Assembly: GCA_015039465.1 (NCBI GenBank)
Contig: MU130299.1
Location: 328,049-392,048, forward strand
Direction: 5' to 3'
DNA length: 64,000 bases
DNA from: Phlegmacium glaucopus
Taxonomy: Eukaryota > Basidiomycota > Agaricomycetes > Agaricales > Cortinariaceae
Position 1 is the stretch's first letter; each line of letters starts with the position of its first letter. A program made the position numbers and the translations under genes. Below the pieces are notes generated by a model. That model worked only from the letters and a program-made list of their open reading frames with translations, was not told the DNA's origin and ran no database searches. Positions 48,641 to 59,399 of this stretch are shown one piece after another.

Positions 48641-50221
48641 ATGACAAGGCTGGTCCAGGCTTGCCTTCCACAATGGCAGAGAAGGCCAAAATTGGTTATG
48701 TTCTCAACAATTAGACAGATATTTAATGTAGAAGTTTTTATTTGACTTGAATCATTTGAACCTGCCCCCACAACGATATCATGATACAGAAAGACAACAA
48801 GGTTAGGAATCCATCCCTGGCTTCTTTGGACCAAGCAAAGACGGTGTCATTGAAATCAATATGATCTTGTACATTAACATCTTCAGAGAACAAGTCTGAC
48901 ATAACTGTTGTTGTAGATGTTGCCATCATTTTCTGGGATTTTGAACTTGATGAGGTATGCAGATCCACCCCAGCTGTTATCATCAGATAGTTTATGAATC
49001 TACTTAATATAACTAAAGAAATTGTCAGTATCCACATATCAATGGAATGGCTTGGTAGAACTCTTCCCCTGTGATGGAGCACCAGGAGAGGGCAAGCTTT
49101 GAATCAACATCAAAATGTATGGGCTTAGTATAGGGATCAAATTGGGATTGTAAGAAAGCACCAGCGGCATAGATTGTATCAAGCTTAATATATCCATTGT
49201 CAAAAGTGAGGGAAGTCATAACTCAGAACTCCCATTCTTTACCATTGTTTATGCAGCCAACATGACTCAGATGTCCCACGCACACCAAGTATAAGTGAAT
49301 GAAGGATTTTGGTGTCAAGGATGCTCTTGATATACCTGAGGCATATTAAAATCAATGTTTCAAAGTTGACGTGAACAAACTCACCATGAGGCACAGAATA
49401 TTGGATGATTGAATATGACATATCCAGCAAGATCTGGATGAGCCTGAGTGTCAGAATTCAAGCGGAGCATAGTGCTAGCTAGAAGGAAATCCTGGTAATT
49501 CACATTGAATGAAATCTTGTTGTCCATCCAGAGTAGCACAGAGCTTAGCAAGTTTGAATCCACACACAAAAGGTTCCTCGAGAAGTTGGTGATACTCCCC
49601 AGTACTGAGCAGTAGTCTTCACCTATTTCACAATGCAGCCCACCTGCATTGATGGTGGACATGGTACAAAGCACAGGCGTGCCTATGCCATCTGTAAATG
49701 CAAGCTTTACCATGGAAAGTGCGACAAACAGAACAAGACGCATCACAGAATAAGCATATGGGATACATATATAATGTCACAGTAATAGGTACGTGTTAAA
49801 AATATGGGACATCACAATGTAATGGGACCCCAAGTGACAAGAAGGGAAAGGAAGTGGAAGTTTCACTGTCAATGCTACTAAGACCATGTCCTTCTCAGCA
49901 ACGGTAGTCCACATGTCTAGTATTTTTAAAAGCCTTAGAATATATAAGCTGGAGCATTTGAAAGCAGTAGCCATTAGGTCCAGAGACAAGAGATAGGGAA
50001 GTCAAGGAAGATGCATTGAGGTTGATATGACAGTCATGGAATGGGAAATCTTGGTAGATAAAATATTCCACCAGCTTACATGGGAAAAACGAGGCGCAGT
50101 GAGGATCTGGAGCTTTGTTGCCCTGGATACCAGAATCGGCTATGGCCCACAAAAGAACAATTCCCATAAAACAAGATTTTGTTCTGATACAATCTATGTG
50201 TAGGTCCCATGTGTCTGTCAT
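48641..50221 (-). pseudogene. Decayed minus-strand gene of unknown family
   Basis: Open pieces on the minus strand, separated by intron-like gaps, include MGIVLLWAIADSG, DFPFHDCHINLNASSL, RLVLFVALSMVKLAFTDGIG, NFSRNLLCVDSNLLSSVLLW and MTSLTFDNGYIKLDTIYA. The two hydrophobic starts look like signal peptides, suggesting remains of a secreted protein or two related ones. I do not recognise the family, and no complete frame can be assembled. Confidence 0.25.
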
Positions 50222-51779
50222 CTAGTGTGCATGGTTGTTTGTGATGTTCTATTGAAAAGCATCAATACGTGAACAGAATATCATTCCCTTAGAAAGCCGT
50301 ACCCAGATGCACTAAAGAAACAGGGAAACTTTCAGAAATCATAAAAATTGTAATGAATGCTACTGCTCACTATTGTAATTGATAGTATAAGCGATGAGGA
50401 ACAGATCACCAATCAAATCAACCCAGATGTGTTCTTGCCCATTGACAAAGTGGCCTTTGAAACCACCAGCAGGCCAACAGCAGGCTGCAGTAGCTGTCGG
50501 AGTTGCATTTCCTTTAGGAAGTTTCAAACAAAAATCTATAAGAGGCCCTAGTCCAGCACTAGCAGATCCACCAGACTAGCATGTTGGAAACCCATAAAAA
50601 ATCAGGAAAAAGCAGGAGCGTTGCATGCATGGTGAATAATGTGCTGGGACAACAGTTGGAGTCGGGGTGTTTAACCAGTATTTGGCCAGATTTTACTGTT
50701 GATGCTGGTGAAAAATCAAAATGGTCCAGCTAAACAGGTTTCTGCACATGTAGTACCTCATCTTTGTGTTACAACTTACAGTACAGTGCTAGGACTAAAA
50801 AGGCAGATGACTGCTTAGTATAATTTATGTTATGCTGCATAAGTGGTTGTGCAAGCTATGTAGTTGGGTAAGTCTTAGCTCACCACACCCCTGACCATCT
50901 CGCAGAATATGCACGTTCAGCATCTGCGAAGGGCCTATGAAGATTATAGCTGGTGCAGGAGGTGCAGCTCATTTACTAGGCATGGTCACTGCGATCCTGT
51001 CATTGGTGTTCCTGTTAAAGGAAGTACGCTAGATGATGTGGACTCATTACACAGTCACAGTCACTGTATAGTTCAAATGCCCGTGAGTTCATCTATCATT
51101 ATGTGAGATTCTTTCCTTGCTCATACATAGCTTAGCATGGCACATCTGTGGTGATGATTGCTATTAATAATGGCACCAATGCACTCAATTTCAACAAGAC
51201 AAAGTGCTCTGAACCACTTATTATATGCTGTCTGCTACAACAAAGCCTCCTGGGTAGAGGAAAAGGAACAGAAAATGCAAGAGAAGGGCCGCATAAACCA
51301 GCTCATCTTCATTGGATTCTTCTTCATCAGACTCTACTGAAGATAAAGCACCCAAAATAACAGCCAAAGTGATGCCTGTACCTTCGCTACCCTAGCTAGA
51401 GTCAGACTCATCATTGGACTCAGATTCTTCAGAGTCAAGTTTGTTGGATGAAGAAGGTAGCAGGTGAAATTCCGACAGGAAGGCAGCCTCAAAATGTTAC
51501 TACCTACCCCGAAGACTTGACAGATTTCTCTGTCTCTGCCTCCTCCAGCCTTGCCATCTATCCTGCACGTCAGAAAATGCAGGGAATGATACTGGATCTA
51601 AAGAAAAGGATCTGCTTATTCAGTTAATACTTTCATTTTATACCAGAACTTAAGCCATGGTGATCAATTTTGGAACTCAAGGTTTCTCAAGAGCCTCACG
51701 CCTATACTCCGTGAGGGTCAGTTTTGACCGCTCACAGCCTCACACTATGAAAGCACTACCAGTCACCACAACTTGTACC
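50222..51779. other. Gene-free, CpG-poor relic DNA
   Basis: No coherent gene, repeat or element end was found. Short open frames on the plus strand lack protein character. Confidence 0.35.
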
Positions 51780-52618
51780 TTGACGCTAGTGATGTTCCAG
51801 CCCGGCTTGGCCCAAAAGCTGCGGCTCTGGCCTCACAAAAACCTGGGCCAAGCCAAAGCTCCCAAAGCCAGCTTGGCCCAGGCCACGGCTTTTGACAGTA
51901 ATTCTACTATCAAGATCATGGAGATTCAAAAAAAAAACATTTTGGATGGTCTGCCATGGATAGCTGCTCTCTCACCTCAAAATTTGGTCTGTAGGTACTC
52001 AGACATATAATATACTGGTATTTCAAAATTTATTTTGGAAAGGGTAAAGACAAAGACCAGCAGAGCAATTCTGCGTCTGAGAGCCCCAAAATCAAGGAGA
52101 TTCAAATGGTTTGTCACAACATGTCACATTGCTATTTCAATCCCTGCAAGGCATTTGCACACAGCATTTGCGTCGTTTCCATTTTCATTTGGTTTCTGTT
52201 TGCAAGATGAAGGTCATCCACAAAAATCAAGTACTATAATTGATGTAGGTATGGCATATGAGACACTGTGTGTGTTGAAATATGTACAGAAGGGATATAA
52301 AGGTGATATGTAGAATGTTTAGTTAAGGATTCAATAATATATAGTACATGAAAGGGCATAAATTGTCGTCATTTAACCTGTAGGATATGAGGGTGCATAT
52401 AGTAAGGATAAGGGTAGGAGTATGGTACATTAGCATTAACGGAAAAAGGGCCAATATTTTTGGTGCTAAAGCCATGGCCTGAGCTGCCAGCTTTGGCTTT
52501 GAGCTATCCTGGGCTGGGCCAAAGCCATTCCTGGGCCATCACTTATGGCCCAGCCTAAAAGGGCTCGGCTTGGCCTGGCTTCCGGCTTTGAGCCAGGCCC
52601 GGCACATCACTACTTGAC
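51780..52618. mobile_element. Inverted-repeat element with GGCC-rich ends
   Basis: The element spans about 51785-52613, flanked by TTGAC (51780-51784 and 52614-52618). The ends carry TAGTGATGT(T/G)CC in opposite orientation, followed by about 100 bases at each end rich in GGCCCAGG/CTTGGCC/AAAGCC words arranged as inverted partners. The middle is AT-rich and non-coding. Terminal match is imperfect, so the element is old or the exact ends are a base or two off. Confidence 0.55.
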
Positions 52619-53033
52619 ACAAACCTTCCAACATGCAGTATCTCTTGATGAACGAGGGGCCAGGTTTGAAGTGATCCTCTGGGACAAATAAATCCAGCTT
52701 GGAAGTCCCACTGCAAAAAATATAGAAACTGTTGTAGAGGAAGTTTGGTTTGCAGTAGGTTGTATACTAATTTCAAGATCTTCACCCATCATACTTATCT
52801 ATTTTAATGTCAGAGGAGTCATAGTGGTTTGCCCATTTCCATATCAATTCCATTATCTTCAACCCTCTAATATTATACCTACTAATTATACCCCCTTAGA
52901 CATCAGCAGAGTGGTAAGCAATAAATCGACACTAGCTTGCACACATTCCTCTTTGATGGATGGTTTGTGAATGTTTCAAAATTAATGTTCATTTTGGAAG
53001 CCTTACCCAACATTGGCATTGACCCATCTACCC

Positions 53034-53930
53034 TTTACTGTTAGAGGATGTTAGACCCAGGAATCAAGTTGAATACTAAGGTGCTTATCAAAGATAAGCA
53101 CCTTACACCTATATACTACAAGTGTGAGAGTAACTACATCTAAATACAGCTAGTACAGATAGAAGGTGTGTTGAGATAACAAATATAGAAGTTGACGTGT
53201 GACTGCAGTCAGGGATGTCATTGGCGGAGGGCATAACTACTATGATAAGGGGGCGTATGCAAGGTGTAGGATGGTGTAATGTGGTATGGATATGATCATA
53301 GATATAAGTGAAAGTAGACATACTAAGCATATGTTAAGTTTAAAACAAGGGGTCACGTCGGAGTAACACCGGAACAAGTAACGGAAAGGACTTTAGCCTC
53401 AGCGTATGTGCTGTGCCGCCCAGCTCTTACAATGTCCTGATTTCAGGAATGGAAGAGAATGGAAAGTCGGAAGACCTCAGTGACTTAGAGGACAAACAAG
53501 AGGAGGAAACTAAGATGATATTCGAACTGAGGGAAAACATACAAGTTCGAGTACTTAAATAATAAAAGGAATTGCAACCGAAATATAAAGTATAAATATA
53601 AAGTGCTGCGTTCTGCTCCCGAAAGGTCCTGCATTCTTGAGGTGAATAATCCATGGCTGGTGTGCTGACTGATAGTGGGAACGTGATGACAAAGAAATAG
53701 TGGTAGTGGCAAAGAAGTGGTAATGAGTGTGGAGTATAGACGGAGGGACCGGAATGACACAGAGAAGTCTCGGGGTTGAATGTAGGAGGAGTAGTTCGGG
53801 ATGTGAGGGAAAGCACTGTATGGAGTACGGACTACCGGAGACAACTCCGACGGAGCTGGACCAGAGTAATGTATGATGGAATGTAACAGCATACTAGAGG
53901 TGGACACAATGAGTGTCCCCTAACATTTAC
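53034..53930. mobile_element. Outer solo LTR, about 325 bp, split by another LTR; target duplication TTTAC
   Basis: The outer sequence runs 53039-53925, TGTTAGAGG to GTGTCCCCTAACA, with TTTAC on both sides (53034-53038, 53926-53930). Its ends resemble those of the 45.8 kb LTR. It is interrupted by the inner LTR at 53332-53888. Confidence 0.75.
53327..53893. mobile_element. Inner solo LTR, 557 bp, target duplication GCATA
   Basis: The element spans 53332-53888, TGTTAAG to TGTAACA, flanked by GCATA (53327-53331 and 53889-53893). It matches the 587-bp LTR at 61965-62551 along its length, including words such as CTGTGCCGCCCAGCTC and GACCTCAGTGACTTAGAGG. Confidence 0.85.
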
Positions 53931-56086
53931 CCAATTGTCGCTCCCCAGCCGTCCCCACCCTCTGTTGGGTCCAATCACATCCAAAAGCCACCAGCGGCAC
54001 CTATCCCTATAAGCATTTGCAACTTATTGAAAATGAAAGAAAGGCAGCCTAACATTCCAGCAATGAATAACAAAGTAGCACTGCTCTTGATACTAAACAG
54101 TCTAACTGTAGCAGCAATCAACAGGTGGAATAAATTCTACAAATATGATTTGGGACTACTGTATTATTATATCCTCCAGTGTGCTGGGTTGAGTGCATTA
54201 AGTGATGGATGTGTATCAGGAGGAAGAGGAAGAGCTAAAGCAGGCTGAACAGGGGGGGCAGGCAAAACTGCACCAGCATTGAGAGCAGCATTGACAAGGT
54301 CCTCTGGGAGCAGGACCTAGAAGAGAAGGAGCAAAAAATCCACCCAAAACAAGTTCATGTGTAATATCATATATGTGCATATTGCTGATGTAATGCATCT
54401 TGAGGCCGAGCACTGTTGTAGCAAGCTTCATCAGTGCAAGAGTAAGGATCAAGCCACTCATGATGCCATAAGTATATATAGCAGTGACAGGGTCATTAGA
54501 ACAGTAATCAGAATATTGGTGCCTGTGAAAGTCATGGAAGCAAAGGTGAGCAATGAGTCATCAGTAAGTGTTAGCTATCTTTATATATCTTTATATATTA
54601 ACAGAGGACGCTACATAAGCTTACATAAATTTGACTAAGCCATTCACACACTTCCTCTCTTTATATATGTGACAAAGGTAGCACATGGTCACCAAAGTCA
54701 CACATCATGACATGACTTCAAATTTCACTTTTTTGGTTCTTTTAAGTAGTTCTTCTGAAACAACTATAATGTTATATTTCTGTGTTTTAATTTCACTTTT
54801 TTTAATATGTATTTACTAAAAAAATAAAGACACTGATGGGTGGATGGACAGGAGTGTTGACCAGAGCCTGTTATTTTCACTTTTTGTTCTTTTCTGTGTT
54901 TTAATGAATAGCTGTCATCTGCAAGTGAAAATAATTAAATTGGAGGATGGTTACAATAAAAACAGGCTCAGCAGATGAATGGTAACATGAGGGAGGTTTG
55001 TGGAATACTATACCATGTGAATTTGAAAAAAAAAAATCAGAAAAATTAAATTAAATGAACCATTATAGGTGAAATTGAGAAAAATATAAATCAGGTGTGT
55101 GTAATGAAGTAGGATTTAGAACAGCCAATGTGCCAGTTCAATGTATACATTTGATCACAATCCTTTGTACAGAGTATGAACAGAGTGCATTTGAGTAAAA
55201 AGTAAGAACTAACTATTTGGGACCAGGTGGGTGGATGGATGGATGATTAAAAATTTCCCCCACCATGACTTTTGGTTATAAATACAACAGAAGGACTACA
55301 TAAATATAGTGCACATGTGGTTGTGTAGATGGGAGGGAACATGAACAGACAAGGAGGTGGGTGTTACAACTTTGAACGGTTCAGATGACTCTGACTGTAG
55401 ACAGTTGTATTAAATGGATTTGTTGTTCAAAGTGTGCTCAGAAGAATACCAAGAGAGCATCTCGAGGAATTGTCTTAAGAGTTTGAGGAAGATCAAGGAG
55501 GAAAGTGGGTACAATTCTCAAGAACTAGCTAAAGAATACATGTTGAGTAAATACAATATTTATAGTAAATAGATGAGGTCGTGCATAGTATGAGTCATCT
55601 GCATGTAAAGGGTGAGTCATAGGTAAAGAATAGAAGTGACTCATACAATGAGTCACATGCATGTAGGTGAAACAATGAAAAGATGAAGGTAAACATGTGT
55701 AAATGGAAATGAAAAGAGGATGTATAACATATGTAGATGAAACAGCATCATGTTTGGAGTTAAAGAAAAAGGAAATAAAGTTCATAACAGTGGGAGGATT
55801 GGAACATAAAAATTAGATGGGAACATGGGCAGATATATGGATGGAAAGTTGGGCAGATGGGAACATGTTACAGTCAGTGGGCAGACCAATAAAACTACAA
55901 GACATCAGTAAAATATAAGTGAAGTAAATAAGATGAGGGGTGTAAAAATGAAATACCACTGCTTCTGACTGAACCAACCAACCGTTCAAGAATTTGAAAA
56001 ATTTGGCCAAAATATGTAGGAAAAGAAAAATATTTTGGATGGGCACTTTTTGATGTGTGACCAAAGGGTTAGTTGGTTTAGTGTAC
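53931..56086. other. Gene-free AT-rich stretch
   Basis: No gene was recognised in 2.1 kb. CpG is very rare. Imperfect inverted words built on TGAGTCA and GCATGTA occur at 55.57-55.67 kb. Confidence 0.35.
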
Positions 56087-56622
56087 TTTACAGTCCCCCA
56101 CGTTGTTCGGCCGGAGTCCGCCGGACTGCCAAAAGTCTGGCGGAAGTCCGGCGGACTCCACTAAAATTCTGGTAAAATTCCGGTGAGAGTCCGGTGAGAG
56201 TCCGGTCGGAGTCCGGTCAGAGTCCGGTGAAAGTAGAAAAATGCCTGGACTGTATGTCTGGTCACAGTCCGGCAGACTTCCACCGGACATCCGCCGGACT
56301 TTTGATGGAATTTAGGGTTATATTTAGATTTAGAGGTTAGGCTTAGGGTTATATTTAGATTTAGGGCTTAGGCTTAGGGCTTAGGATTAATATTTAGGGA
56401 TGGGGATATTTTCTGTCCGCGCGGTAGCGCGTTCTTAGGTTAGGAGGGTTAGGAGGGGATACAGGCATATTTTGTACTTCCACCGGACTTCCGCCGGACT
56501 TCCACCGGACTCTCACCGGACTCTGACCGGACTTTTCTGGAGTCCGCTGGAGTCCGCCGGACTTCCGCCGGACTCCGGTCAGTCCGGCGGAATTCCGGCC
56601 GGACAATGTGGGGGAGTGTAAA
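56087..56622. mobile_element. 536-bp TIR element made of TCCGG repeats and a CCTAA-rich core
   Basis: The ends TTTACAGTCCCCCACGTTGT and the complement of ACAATGTGGGGGAGTGTAAA are inverted and extend about 43 bases with few mismatches. Both arms hold dense AGTCCGGCGGA/AGTCCGGTC words in opposite orientation. The centre (56.30-56.46 kb) is TTAGGG/CTTAGG-rich with a GCGCGGTAGCGCG palindrome, shared with 37.57-37.69 kb. Flanks both contain TTGGTTTAGT, but an exact target duplication was not fixed. No protein is encoded. Confidence 0.7.
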
Positions 56623-59399
56623 GACCTCTTGGTTTAGTACAGTATATGAGAACTCCAATTTGTCTCCAATGGAAAACAATGGTTTTGGGATCTCAGGTAA
56701 AAAATGTAGAATTCAGGAATTTTGGTTTGTAATCTAACCATGGTCCATGGACAGCCAAGAAAATGGACAGACATGTGGAGGGGAAGATGGGTGGATGGAC
56801 AGATGGATGGGTGAGGGTATGAATACTGGCAGGTGACAATATGTGTTCATTATTGGGATATAAGACTATGTTTACTGTTGGGATATAAGACTGTGTCTAC
56901 TGTTGTGATGCAGCCAGGGGTCCAGGGGGCAAAGCCCCTGGCAAGCCCTGAATCTGTGCTGTAGGCCGGCGAAGCAGAGCAGAGCCATGCCAAAGGCACA
57001 GGTTCATGGCTTGTTATTAATTAACAGGAGTTAGAAATGCTAAATTATGTAAGTGATATTGCTGATTTACCTCGCTTGGAGTGCCAGCCTGATGGGAGGT
57101 CTGCTTCAGTTGGGTTTGTCGCAATGTCATAGCTAATTCCATATGTCCCTGCTGGCTCAGCAAGGAGGAATGGGTACACATAGAGTGGGAAAGCCATCCT
57201 GAGAGATATATTGCCAATATTAGTACTATGTTCATTTCAAAATGTAGAACATCAGACTCTAACATACGGATACATGTAGGCGTAACTTGTGTGATGTATT
57301 CATTTAAATATTGTACAATATTTATACTCTATGGTTCAGGATTTAATTTATGAGAGTATAGTACTTTAGAGTCCATATTTTACCAAGATGAGTTAAGAAA
57401 GAAGTAATGAGGATGATGACCATGCATTTTTGATGATTTATGAAGTTCTAGGCTAAAATCATGCACATCTTGGGCGTATTGTTCCTCCAGAACCTTATCA
57501 CCTCCACATATGTACATATCTTCTATATATAGTTATTAATATACATTATTTTTGGCAAACCAAGCCCTTGAAGCCGAGGAGACAACAATGCAACTGACAT
57601 TTGACACTTGACATGTCAGATATACCCAATGGAATTCATACATCTTATGCGAAGTTTTAAATTTTGATTCTCTCCGAGTTCGTGGGGATCCTTTGGTGTC
57701 TATTAACTGCCAAGATGGATGATGGTTCCGCAGAAAACGATGTGCAGTCTTTCCAATAGAGTTTGTGCCTGACCTTACAGTGACCTTTGAGAGAGCCTGA
57801 GAGAACACTATAAAAATCTAACCTATCAAGCTATGTGAGATATAATGAGAGAGAGAGAACACAAAAGAAACATAGAGAGATTGAAGGATATATGTATTTA
57901 TTGCAACGAAGTGCCATCTAGGACAAAGGAATGGCACTGGGCCACTAGAGCAGTTAATGAGCGGCTGTCAAGGCCAAGTTCCAACAGCTTCCATGCACTA
58001 TCAAATATCAAAGTGCTAAAGAGCTCACACGCATCAAGGCATAGACCTCAATCAATTTGTCATTGACTGTTACATTTGTAGAATTTACTATCAAGAGCAG
58101 TGCTACCTTTGTTTTCAGATGAGTGGGTCATCATCAATACAAATGGAAAAAAGAGACTACAAATCTTGTTAGTCTGGCTACAGGAGACCAACCTTTGTTT
58201 TTGTTATTCACAGCGTTCATCCTTAACTTGACACTTCTGTGAACCCAGTCAACTTTTGGTGCAGAATAGTTCAAAGTATATCCAGATGTGGCCTAACTGT
58301 TTCAGGACAATTATTTTCAAGGACAACATCAGACATACAAAAAATAGCTCACCCAAACATTGTTTCCCCACCCTTGCTGGAGAACTCAAAATAGTAGAAC
58401 CTCGAGGATCCACCAACCTTTAGGTATCACCAGCCCGTCATATTTAGGCGACATAGCATGGAGTAGTTCTTCTTGTTCTTCATTTTCAAAAGGGATCTTG
58501 ATGTATTCTCTGGCAGAATGGTTAGGCTGCCTTTCCTCCCCTCTTAATAAGGCATGAATGTGTTGCTGGTGGCTTTTGGATGTAATTGGATCCAACAGAG
58601 AGTGGGGGCAGCCGGGGAGTTGATGATTGGGTAAAGGGTCAATGGGTTGAAGCCAATATCAGGTAAGGAATCAGGAATGAACATAATGCTTAAGTTATCA
58701 ATGTCTAAGAGGGGTGTTGGAGGATAATTGAGATGGAAAGGGGTGTACCGCGATGACACTCTGACAGCAAAATAAATCACTATGATGGTCAGGACCTCAA
58801 AATCAGTATACCTTCCACAGTGTGCGATCTCCAATGGGCATTGCCTGGGGGAAGTAGACAACTTTGAAGAGCATGCCCGCAAGGCTAGGGCTAGTGCACA
58901 TCCCACATCAGAATGGGAGATTGTAAGTGGTTGAAACTGACCTAAGTGACCTTTGTGCAGTATAGTCCCCGCCTCTTGAAGCCTGAGTTCCAAGATTTAA
59001 CCACCATTGCTTAAGTTCTGGTATAAAATGAAAGTATTAACTGAATAAACAGATCTTGTCTGCCAAAATATCTGAACAAGTCAAGATGGGTTGGACTGGT
59101 GCGACATTAACAGCCAACTATTTGAACACAACATACAATTTTGCATCAATAATTTATAGCCATCTAGTTAGTATTAATATGTTCAAGGTGCGCTCTTTTG
59201 CAGAAATATAGTAGTGAGTGAGACATATCCATCACCTGAGCATTGATGCTCTATCCAATCATTTCATTGAGAGTCAGAATACAAAGAAAAGCAAGAAACA
59301 ATATTAGAGCATGTTTAAGTCTCTAAGTATTCTTTTAATCCACAACATAAGGGGTAGCAAAATTTCATGGGTTGAACTACCTTCAAAGTGTAAAGTGAT
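56623..59399. other. Gene-free, CpG-poor stretch with a hairpin and possible minus-strand relic
   Basis: A CCAGGGGGCAAAGCCCCTGG hairpin is at about 56920-56941, and a 30-bp tandem (GGGATATAAGACT...) lies just before it. Minus-strand open pieces at 58.39-58.99 kb (for example EYIKIPFENEEQEELL) look protein-like but belong to no family I recognise. No gene can be assembled. Confidence 0.3.
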
